From [Clostridium] fimetarium (lineage in GTDB: Bacteria > Bacillota > Clostridia > Lachnospirales > Lachnospiraceae), in assembly GCF_900111235.1 (NCBI RefSeq), contig NZ_FOJI01000004.1, positions 186,001 through 250,000 of the forward strand: 64,000 nucleotides of DNA, given 5' to 3'. Below the pieces are notes generated by a model. It had not been told where the DNA came from. It saw only the letters and a program-made list of their open reading frames with translations, and made no database searches. A program made the position numbers and the translations under genes. Below, piece by piece: positions 57,572 through 64,000 of the stretch; the first letter of the stretch is position 1; each line of letters starts with the position of its first letter.

Positions 57572-58484
57572 AGAACAGACTGAAAATATTATTGAAAGGA
57601 TAAATAAATATAAGATACATAAAAGTAGACAGAAAAAAGTAGTCTATTCTGTAACTTCATTTGCTGCAGTAGTAATTATAGTAGGCTACATTGCTATTAC
57701 ACAGATGCCACAGCAAGATCCGTCGTATTTTGTGGAGGGAAAATCAATTGTTTCATCAGCAAGCGCAGAAGGGGAAATTGCAAATAATGGTGCTATGCAG
57801 GATAAAAACACATTGAAAAATTCAGATGCTTCAGTTGAAAATGTTGATGGAGGGGCCGGATATAATGATACTTTAAATGATCAGAGAATAGGAGCTGTAG
57901 AATCTGTAGCTTATGCAAATAATTCAAATCTGCCTACTAGGATCATAAAATCAAATGAAAACATTATAGCTAGCAATGTTTTCGAGCAAAATCTCTCCCT
58001 TATAACAAATAAAATTTCTGGTATAGTTACGAAATACGATTACGAACCTTATAATAATATGCTTGAAGTAGTTAAATCGATGTTAGATATTTTTAATATT
58101 AAGCCAAGTAACTTGAACAATTTAACAATTGGTACTCCATTTATAATTTATGAATTAGACCGAGATGACCAAGATGGAATATTTCATTACCCGGTATTCG
58201 ATAATGATAAAGTTATTTTAAACGTTAGCATTATGGTAGTGACAAGTGGATTGTCAATATCAATCGATCAAGATATGGTGCCACAATTAAATTCGATAAA
58301 TTATGCCTCTGGGAGCTGTATCTTTTATGAATCAAATGGAAGTATCGTTGCTGAAAGTTCAAATCAAAATATATATCTAGCTGGAAATGAGAATAAATTG
58401 TGTCGGGAGTTTGCTAATTTAAGTTTTGCACAAAGAATTGAAAAAATAAGTACCCGTATTGACAGTTTTATTTTGACAGAGTAG
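57558..58484 (+). CDS. Single-pass membrane protein, putative anti-sigma factor
   Basis: This 308-residue protein has a short cytoplasmic N-terminus (about 25 residues, EQTENIIERINKYKIHKSRQ), one transmembrane helix (about 27-48), and a large external domain. Its position overlapping the sigma factor gene and this layout suggest an anti-sigma factor, with the N-terminus binding sigma and the outer domain sensing. No zinc motif is visible. I chose ATG 57558, 9 bases after AAAGGAGG; a TTG at 57555 is possible. The assignment is by context, and no conserved sensor domain is recognised. Confidence 0.65.
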   Translation: MRDFKEQTENIIERINKYKIHKSRQKKVVYSVTSFAAVVIIVGYIAITQMPQQDPSYFVEGKSIVSSASAEGEIANNGAMQDKNTLKNSDASVENVDGGAGYNDTLNDQRIGAVESVAYANNSNLPTRIIKSNENIIASNVFEQNLSLITNKISGIVTKYDYEPYNNMLEVVKSMLDIFNIKPSNLNNLTIGTPFIIYELDRDDQDGIFHYPVFDNDKVILNVSIMVVTSGLSISIDQDMVPQLNSINYASGSCIFYESNGSIVAESSNQNIYLAGNENKLCREFANLSFAQRIEKISTRIDSFILTE

Positions 58485-58576
58485 GTTATTAAACAAGGTG
58501 AAGGGTGTTTAGAAAAATTGATGACAAGTAAATGTAAACGAGAATTAGTACAACGCTAATTAGAAATGAGGGTGTT

Positions 58577-59341
58577 ATGAAAAAAACAAGTATTTTGATT
58601 GCAATTTTAGTATGTGTTTTAACTGTAACAGGTTGTACGTCTATTATAAGTAAAACTGAAGATTCTAGTGAAACGAAAGATTCTAGTGTAACGAAAGAAT
58701 CTAGTGAAACGAAAGATTCCAGTGTAACGAAAGATTCTAGTGTAAACGAAGAATGCACTAAAACGAGAGCTTATCAAGACATGTTATGTAGCAAACCTGT
58801 AATCTATCTCTATCCAATGGAAGAACGCAAGGTCAACGTAAAATTAGACTATAATGGTGAACTTACATGTACATATCCGGAGTATCAAGATGGATGGAAT
58901 GTAATAGCGAAACAAGATGGAACATTGAGAAACATAAAAGATAATAGAGAATATTCATACCTATATTGGGAAGGCGTTGCTGATGTAAACTGGGATATGT
59001 CCAAAGGATTCGTGGTTGCAGGAAGTGATACGGCTCGATTTCTTCAGGAAAAACTGGAGTATATGGGATTAACACCAAGAGAATATAATGAATTCATAGT
59101 CTATTGGCTTCCTATTCTTCAGGAGAACAAATTTAATCTGATCACATTTGCGGGAAAAGATTATGAAGAACTTGCAAAGCTTACAATAAATCCAGAACCT
59201 GATTCGGTTTTAAGGATAATGATGCTATATAAGCCGTTAGAGGAATCTGTTGTAGTAAAAGAGCAGAAGCTGGAACCATTTACAAGGACCGGATTTACAG
59301 TTGTTGAATGGGGTGGAATTGAAGTTAAAGAAGGAAAATAA
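58577..59341 (+). CDS. Lipoprotein with SSxTK repeats and conserved KPVIYLYP domain
   Basis: This 254-residue protein has a lipoprotein signal peptide, with lipobox VTGC and Cys20 as the lipidated residue. A flexible linker of five SS(E/V)TK(D/E)-type repeats follows (about residues 28-58), encoded by 18-bp DNA repeats. The external domain starts SKPVIYLYPMEERKVNVKLDYNG and includes YLYWEGVADV; I recall this region in other Clostridia proteins but cannot name its function. It follows the sigma/membrane protein pair 92 bases downstream and may be part of the same response. GGGTG lies before ATG 58577. Confidence 0.75.
   Translation: MKKTSILIAILVCVLTVTGCTSIISKTEDSSETKDSSVTKESSETKDSSVTKDSSVNEECTKTRAYQDMLCSKPVIYLYPMEERKVNVKLDYNGELTCTYPEYQDGWNVIAKQDGTLRNIKDNREYSYLYWEGVADVNWDMSKGFVVAGSDTARFLQEKLEYMGLTPREYNEFIVYWLPILQENKFNLITFAGKDYEELAKLTINPEPDSVLRIMMLYKPLEESVVVKEQKLEPFTRTGFTVVEWGGIEVKEGK
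58661..58750 (+). repeat. 18-bp coding repeats in the lipoprotein linker
   Basis: Units GATTCTAGTGWAACGAAA occur at 58661, 58679, 58697 and 58715, with a fifth at 58733 altered at its end. They stay in frame as DSSETK/DSSVTK and could expand or shrink without breaking the protein. Confidence 0.85.
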
Positions 59342-59430
59342 TGATAAAATGAAATGGTTAGGTTAATGAAAATATGAATTTAATTAACTTGAATTATATA
59401 TTTAATTTTTTCTCGAAACATACTGCTTCT

Positions 59431-59622
59431 TTACGACCAACATATTGCAACTACAAATATGGACTTTTCACCTTCGATATCTTTCTTGTTAAAGCTAGCC
59501 TCTCCACTATTTTCAGTGATTTGATGTAATTTACTAGATAATTCTTGCAATAGTATAGTTGAAACGTCACTGTTAATATCATATTCAATAACCTGTATAT
59601 CTGTATAATTTCTGCGCTCCAT
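59431..59622 (-). pseudogene. Truncated GNAT acetyltransferase N-terminus
   Basis: The 63-codon frame starts at ATG 59622 with GGAGG well placed. Its product (NYTDIQVIEYDINSDVSTILLQELSSKL... then GEKSIFVVAI) resembles the first 60 residues of GNAT proteins, ending just where the core strand should continue. It stops there and no acetyl-CoA motif follows. The surrounding 59342-59809 gap otherwise shows only AT-rich sequence. Confidence 0.45.
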
Positions 59623-59809
59623 AAATACCTCCATATATACCTTCTCATCACTGTATAAATTTATAGTACCATATTAAATTATATAGATAAACTTAATTTA
59701 AAAATCAGAATAGATAAACTTAAATTTAAAATCAACTTGACATTTTATGCAAAGCTAACTATACTAAAAATGCAAAGTAAACTATGCGACAAATGGAAAG
59801 AGAGTAACA

Positions 59810-60013
59810 GTGAAATCAAAAATTAGAGAACTGCGAAAAGCAAGAAAAATGTCTCAAGAAGAATTGGCATTGGAAGTCGGGACTACAAGACAAACGATTA
59901 CATCAATTGAGGTTGAGAAATATACAGCATCGTTATTGTTGGCATATAAAATAGCACATTATTTTGAGCTATCAATTGAAGAAGTGTTTGATTTTTCGGA
60001 GGTAGATGGATGA
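59810..60013 (+). CDS. XRE-family helix-turn-helix regulator
   Basis: This 67-residue protein is a minimal Cro/C1-type helix-turn-helix: IRELRKARKMSQEELALEVGTTRQTITSIEVEKYTASLLLAYKIAHYF. The start is GTG 59810 after GAAAGAGAG. It resembles small regulators paired with a membrane protein gene in Firmicutes; the next gene starts 12 bases after its stop. The function of the pair is unknown. The recognition helix sequence is TRQTITSIE. Confidence 0.92.
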   Translation: MKSKIRELRKARKMSQEELALEVGTTRQTITSIEVEKYTASLLLAYKIAHYFELSIEEVFDFSEVDG

Positions 60014-60025
60014 TTGGAGGCGCAT

Positions 60026-60481
60026 ATGGAAGAATTTAAGAGCAAGATAAAAAAGAGAATATTTATATTTAAATGCTATGTATTCGTAGCAACTTTTGTG
60101 GTGATCTATGATGTGTTTGGTGGCGTGTTTGATATCTTGAAAAGCGGTGATTTCAAGGATGGGATGGTTGACGGACAGTCATTCGGAAGTATGATTGCAC
60201 TAGCAATAATGGCGGTTATCCAGATTATACGGTTGAGTAGAGTATTAAATGACGAAATACAATTAAAGATGCTGTACAATAAAGAGCATGATGAAAGATT
60301 GAAGGCAATTCGGAGTAAAGCGGGAATGCCGATGATCATGATTATGTCCATTTTAATGTTTGCAGCTGGAATTGTAGGAAGTTATTTTAATGAAGTAGTG
60401 TTCTATACATTATTTGCAGCAGGGTTCGTGCAGTTGACAATTGGAGCAATACTTAAAATATATTACTTAAAAAAATTGTAA
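60026..60481 (+). CDS. Four-helix membrane protein of unknown function
   Basis: This 151-residue protein has four likely membrane segments (about residues 14-33, 53-69, 101-118 and 126-144) with a charged middle loop containing YNKEHDERLKAIRSKAG. That EHDERxxxI loop is often seen in small membrane proteins next to XRE regulators (DUF2178-like). I chose ATG 60026 after GGAGG; a TTG at 60014 is in frame. It forms a small operon with the XRE regulator and the next gene. Confidence 0.75.
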   Translation: MEEFKSKIKKRIFIFKCYVFVATFVVIYDVFGGVFDILKSGDFKDGMVDGQSFGSMIALAIMAVIQIIRLSRVLNDEIQLKMLYNKEHDERLKAIRSKAGMPMIMIMSILMFAAGIVGSYFNEVVFYTLFAAGFVQLTIGAILKIYYLKKL

Positions 60482-60494
60482 AGGACGGTTATAT

Positions 60495-60680
60495 ATGAAG
60501 GTCAAAGTTATTTTTAATATTAGTAGGTTGGTTATGATAATTGCACTAGGTTTTATGGCAATTAATTTCATATTATATTCGTTTCCTGATGTTTTAGTAA
60601 GATTAGTTGGAATTATTTTACTTGTTGATTTGATGCTACTTTCTTATAGTACGGTAAGTGTTCATAAAAATACAGACTAA
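60495..60680 (+). CDS. Small two-helix membrane protein
   Basis: This 61-residue hydrophobic protein has two predicted membrane segments (about 8-27 and 33-52). AAGGACGG lies 9 bases before ATG 60495, and the start is only 13 bases after the previous stop, so it is likely the third gene of the XRE operon. No family is recognised. Confidence 0.65.
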   Translation: MKVKVIFNISRLVMIIALGFMAINFILYSFPDVLVRLVGIILLVDLMLLSYSTVSVHKNTD

Positions 60681-60753
60681 TCTATATAGAGAAGGTATAG
60701 CTGAATGTCTAATGATAAAAATAAGAATGATGTAATATAATATTGAATCTTTA

Positions 60754-60791
60754 TCAATCCCTTTAAACGAAATGTTTATTGGGATTTTTTT
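60754..60791 (+). terminator. Terminator after the XRE operon
   Basis: AATCCC-TTTAAAC and GTTTA-TT-GGGATT pair around GAAAT, followed by seven Ts. Confidence 0.82.
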
Positions 60792-60880
60792 CGATTAAAA
60801 AGTAGGAGAAGTATGGTTGTTATAAATGACTGATAATACGACTTACAGAAAATAAGGTTGTAGTAGCGTTAAAAATGTAG

Positions 60881-60923
60881 TTGACACATTGCTGTACCTA
60901 CCGTATAATCACAGTAGGTACAG
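60881..60923 (+). promoter_or_regulatory. Promoter and GntR operator of the gntR-ABC operon
   Basis: TTGACA (60881-60886) and TATAAT (60904-60909) are consensus with 17-base spacing. A perfect 10-bp inverted repeat, CTGTACCTAC (60892-60901) and GTAGGTACAG (60914-60923), flanks the -10 element exactly. Binding there would block polymerase; the adjacent GntR regulator is the obvious ligand. Confidence 0.88.
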
Positions 60924-61004
60924 AACGCTAAGTGATATCATCAAAATAGTGCGAATCACTAATAACGATTAGGAAATATTGTGGCTGGCGGAAAGAAGGT
61001 AGGA

Positions 61005-61385
61005 ATGCAAATTAAAATATCATCCATCACTCAAATACCAATATATGAGCAGATTGAGATTCAAATCAAAGAAATGATTATGGCTGGTATGTACACACCT
61101 GGAACCCAACTTCCATCCATAAGAATCTTGGCAAGAGAACTCAAAGTTGGAATCATTACCTGTAGGCGGGCATATGACGATTTATGTGCACAGGGCATTT
61201 TAGTATCGCAGCCGGGTAAGGGCGTATTTGTGGCAAATATTCAAATGGAACATTTGAAAAATATTAATATGGAACTACTCACAGATCAGCTGAAGGGGAT
61301 TTGCGAATTCGCAAGGGCTTCAGGAATTAGCAGATCAGAATTAATTGAGAACATTAATGCAATCTATAACAAAAAAGAAGAATAA
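61005..61385 (+). CDS. GntR family regulator (YtrA subfamily)
   Basis: This 126-residue protein has the GntR winged helix (IYEQIEIQIKEMIMAGMYTPGTQLPSIRILARELKVGIITCRRAYDDLCAQGIL) and only a short C-terminal tail, the layout of the YtrA subfamily, which controls ABC transporters in Gram-positive bacteria. I chose ATG 61005, giving the family's usual start; a GTG at 60981 is upstream and in frame. Its stop overlaps an ATG in front of the ABC ATPase gene. The palindromic operator at its promoter suggests autorepression. Confidence 0.92.
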   Translation: MQIKISSITQIPIYEQIEIQIKEMIMAGMYTPGTQLPSIRILARELKVGIITCRRAYDDLCAQGILVSQPGKGVFVANIQMEHLKNINMELLTDQLKGICEFARASGISRSELIENINAIYNKKEE

Positions 61386-61396
61386 TGGAGGAGAAT

Positions 61397-62257
61397 ATGT
61401 TTGCACTAGAACTTAAGAACGTTAATTACAAAGTAAAAGGATTTGCTCTAAAAGAAATAAACTTTACCATACCAAAGGGAATGATCACAGGATTGGTTGG
61501 ACGTAATGGCGCAGGAAAAACGACGCTCATTCATATAATTGGCAATAATCTTGAGCGTGAGAGCGGCACCATCTTATACGATGGAATTAGGTTCTGGGAA
61601 GATGAAGCTGGTATAAAAAGAAAGCTTGGAATCGTGTATGACACCACTAATTTCAATGAGCAGTTTACGGCTAAGAAATTTAAAAAGAAATTCGCTCCAT
61701 TGATTGATGGATTTGATATCGATTATTTCGACAAATATATGGAGAAATTTGAATTGCCATATAACATAAACTTTGTGAAATACTCACCTGGAATGAAAAG
61801 GAAATTTATGTTAATATTGACATTGTCACGCAAGCCAGAGATTCTGATTATGGATGAACCAACGAGTGGGGTTGACCCGGCGGACAGATATGAGATGCTA
61901 GATATGCTACAAGAATTCGTAGAAGATGAGAAACATTCAGTAGTTTTTTCTACCCACATTACAAGTGATCTTGATAAGATCGCAGATTATCTGATATTTA
62001 TTGATAGCGGCAGGATCGTAATAGAGGGCGAAAAAGAAGAATTGTTGGAAAAATATCGAATGATTGATATCCCTAATAACCTCATTTTGGAGGGTGTTGA
62101 AAAACGCATGATAGGTGCTAAGAAAAATTCATTTGGTATTACTGGAATTACGAGTGATGTAAAACTCTGGAATACAGAAGGTGTAATCATAAGGCGTCTT
62201 GTAGTTGAAGACCTGGCAATTCACATTAGAGAAATTCATGAAAAGGGGGTGTTATAA
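61397..62257 (+). CDS. ABC transporter ATP-binding protein
   Basis: This 286-residue ATPase has Walker A GRNGAGKTT, a signature region in degenerate form (YSPGMKRK in place of LSGGQ), Walker B ILIMDEPTSGVD and an H-loop STH. A C-terminal extension of about 80 residues follows. It is of the ABC-2 export type and pairs with the permease encoded right after. I chose ATG 61397 with GGAGGAG upstream; ATG 61385 overlaps the gntR stop. The operon is YtrABC-like, often linked to cell-wall stress or antimicrobial peptides; the substrate is unknown. Confidence 0.92.
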   Translation: MFALELKNVNYKVKGFALKEINFTIPKGMITGLVGRNGAGKTTLIHIIGNNLERESGTILYDGIRFWEDEAGIKRKLGIVYDTTNFNEQFTAKKFKKKFAPLIDGFDIDYFDKYMEKFELPYNINFVKYSPGMKRKFMLILTLSRKPEILIMDEPTSGVDPADRYEMLDMLQEFVEDEKHSVVFSTHITSDLDKIADYLIFIDSGRIVIEGEKEELLEKYRMIDIPNNLILEGVEKRMIGAKKNSFGITGITSDVKLWNTEGVIIRRLVVEDLAIHIREIHEKGVL

Positions 62258-62973
62258 TGAAAGAATTTTGGAAAATAGGGAAAATAAGTAGCTTTGAAAA
62301 GGTGGATTTGAAAGGTCTTGGAAGATGGCTTCTGGCTGCCATTATATTAGGCGGGTTTGCATCAAGAATGAATATGCATACAACTGATGATTTTGTGAAT
62401 GAGGGAATGTCAACTGGGTTTATGCCATTTATGATCTGTTTCGGATTATATGGAGTGGTATATAATACACTTACGAATATGCCACGATTTACAAGGGAAC
62501 TTCCATATACATCCAGGCAGGAAATTAACATGAGGATATTTGGGTTTGTAAAATATATGATTACGATAGCAGTATTTTTTGTGATATATATAACATTTTT
62601 TGGATTCCTCAGTGGAGGTTATACTGATATTCATATAAATACTGGATATGCAATTCGCTATATTGTATTTTCATTTTTTTATTACTTGTTCATGACTGCA
62701 CTTATGTTTCCACTTGGAATAATAAGAGATAAGAAAAAATGGTATATTACATTTGCAAGTATAGCAATTATGATGGCTACAATATCACTTGTATTTATCA
62801 ATCTGCTTCCCGGAAAAGGTGGCTTTAGAACATCAGGAAATGTATTTGAAAATATTTCGATGATTGCTAACTGTGATGTTGTACTTTGTATTATGGGGAT
62901 TATAACGGTGGCGACCTTGATTGGTTCCTATATTTTGACGCAGAAAAGGTATGCACCGAAAAGATATGAATAG
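62257..62973 (+). CDS. ABC-2 type transporter permease
   Basis: This 238-residue membrane protein has about six transmembrane segments (near residues 25-40, 55-72, 93-115, 128-150, 163-183 and 207-229). It starts on the last base of the ATPase stop codon with GGGGGTG upstream. It resembles permeases paired with YtrA-type regulators. A Gly-rich external loop (LLPGKGGFRTSG) lies before the last helix. Substrate unknown. Confidence 0.82.
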   Translation: MKEFWKIGKISSFEKVDLKGLGRWLLAAIILGGFASRMNMHTTDDFVNEGMSTGFMPFMICFGLYGVVYNTLTNMPRFTRELPYTSRQEINMRIFGFVKYMITIAVFFVIYITFFGFLSGGYTDIHINTGYAIRYIVFSFFYYLFMTALMFPLGIIRDKKKWYITFASIAIMMATISLVFINLLPGKGGFRTSGNVFENISMIANCDVVLCIMGIITVATLIGSYILTQKRYAPKRYE

Positions 62974-63014
62974 CTGAAAAGACGACTAGAAGAACATAGA
63001 TTATGGAGATATAC

Positions 63015-63872
63015 ATGAAAAAGAGAAGAATCATATTTGAAATATTAACAATTATATTTGGGAATTTCCTCTATGCGGCAGGGGTAGTATTCTTTATCTT
63101 ACCGTCCGGACTTATCACAGGAGGTACTACAGGCATTGCATTATTTATCAATCAATATACGGGTATGCCTCTGTCATATTTTGTGTTTGGTTTTAATTTA
63201 GTCATGTTTGTTTTGGGATTATTGTTTTTGGGAAGAAAATTTGCATTTACAACGCTGATTAGTACATTTTGCTTTCCAATTGCTTTGGAGCTATTGCGTA
63301 AAATATCTGGTGATTTTGTAGTGACGGATGATATTTTTCTATGCACACTCTTTGGGGGAATCTGCATTGGCGCATCCATCGCGATTGTTATTAGGGTAGG
63401 GGCTAGTACCGGTGGTTTGGATATACCGCCTATGATCCTCCATAAATATTTCAGGTTACCGATTTCGGCTAGCCTATACGTTGCTGATTGTGTGATACTT
63501 GCATTACAGGTTGGGTTTAATAATAGAGAAAAGGTTCTGTATGGTATCGTTTTAGTCCTGATATATTCGGTGATTTTAGATAAACTTCTTATGCTTGGTA
63601 CAAATAAAATGGAGATAAAAGTGATCAGCAATCGATCGAAGGATATAAAGGATGCCATTATTTCAGAAATAGACAGAGGCGTAACACTTCTACATGGAAG
63701 TTCAGGATATTTGGAAAATGAGTTGGAGATTATATTAAGTGTAGTATCAAACAGGGAGCTTTCTAAAGTGGAAAAACTAGTGCACAAAATAGATGAAGAT
63801 GCATTTGTTATGATTAGTCGTGTCACTGAGGTAAGAGGTAGGGGGTTTAGCGCAAAAAAGAAATATTTATAA
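63015..63872 (+). CDS. YitT family membrane protein
   Basis: This 285-residue protein has the YitT/DUF161 membrane domain: five to six helices with the motif LITGGTTGIALFIN and GASTGGLDIPPMILHKYF, followed by a C-terminal DUF2179 domain (KVISNRSKDIKDAIISEIDRGVTLLHGSSGYLENE, about residues 195-280). The function of YitT proteins is not settled. I chose ATG 63015 with GGAG 6 bases upstream; ATG 63003 is in frame. A 19-bp direct repeat (GGATAAACCAGATACATAA) lies downstream at about 63906-63945. Confidence 0.9.
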   Translation: MKKRRIIFEILTIIFGNFLYAAGVVFFILPSGLITGGTTGIALFINQYTGMPLSYFVFGFNLVMFVLGLLFLGRKFAFTTLISTFCFPIALELLRKISGDFVVTDDIFLCTLFGGICIGASIAIVIRVGASTGGLDIPPMILHKYFRLPISASLYVADCVILALQVGFNNREKVLYGIVLVLIYSVILDKLLMLGTNKMEIKVISNRSKDIKDAIISEIDRGVTLLHGSSGYLENELEIILSVVSNRELSKVEKLVHKIDEDAFVMISRVTEVRGRGFSAKKKYL

Positions 63873-64000
63873 AACAAATCATTTTATAATAAAAGCATTA
63901 CTTTAGGATAAACCAGATACATAAGGATAAACCAGATACATAAGGATACCTTGGAGGCTTAATAACCCGGATAAAGTAAAATTGGGAATAGTTTGGCATA

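Noticed and set aside
63152-63877. 241-codon minus-strand frame opposite the YitT gene
   Set aside because: The forward strand encodes a recognisable YitT protein; the reverse frame has no family match or ribosome site.

Overview
The window is low-GC Firmicute chromosome, most like a Clostridia/Lachnospiraceae relative. The evidence is the AT-rich sequence, strong AGGAGG ribosome sites with GTG and TTG starts, a zinc-type S14, a KOW protein between map and infA, an L10 leader and a T-box. I see no rRNA, tRNA or CRISPR array. It carries most of the transcription and translation core, then a patchy accessory tail.

Layout. 1-1706: end of a sugar-phosphate operon (epimerase, galactitol-1-phosphate dehydrogenase-like enzyme). 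2.1-13.8 kb: rpmG-secE-nusG-rplK-rplA, an attenuated rplJ-rplL unit, and rpoB-rpoC. 13.8-15.1 kb: an M18 aminopeptidase on the minus strand. 15.2-20.1 kb: rpsL-rpsG-fusA-tuf. 20.4-26.1 kb: transaldolase, a methyltransferase (minus strand), an ABC-F protein and a zinc-ribbon membrane protein, lying between the str and S10 operons. 26.2-43.7 kb: S10-spc-alpha cluster from rpsJ to rplQ, including secY, adk, map, infA and rpoA. 43.9-48.4 kb: ecfA1-ecfA2-ecfT-truA and rplM-rpsI. 48.6-50.7 kb: T-box-controlled proS. 50.7-54.5 kb: a decayed stretch with a Fic gene fragment, an intact Fic gene, TetR, DUF4143-ATPase and ABC permease remnants, and a probable group II intron tail. 54.5-64 kb: GNAT, PadR-DUF2812, ECF sigma with membrane partner and lipoprotein, XRE regulator with membrane proteins, GntR-ABC transporter, YitT.

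The core genes work together. They supply RNA polymerase subunits, elongation factors, most ribosomal proteins, the Sec channel (SecE, SecY), N-terminal maturation (Map), pseudouridylation (TruA), adenylate balance (Adk) and charged Pro-tRNA (ProS). Control appears to lie mainly in 5' RNA: the L10 leader with terminator, large structured leaders before rpsJ, rplC and rpsG, matching GTGGGAG/ACCAC leaders before rplK and rplA, a short hairpin before rplM, and the proS T-box.

The least explained elements are a 176-nt near-continuous hairpin at 21345-21520, palindromes and repeats inside ribosomal-operon spacers (notably 33547-33740), tandem repeats before ecfT, three copies of a palindrome-centred operator before padR, and the sigma/anti-sigma-like/lipoprotein module. 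All functions are inferred from sequence reading; no database search was run.
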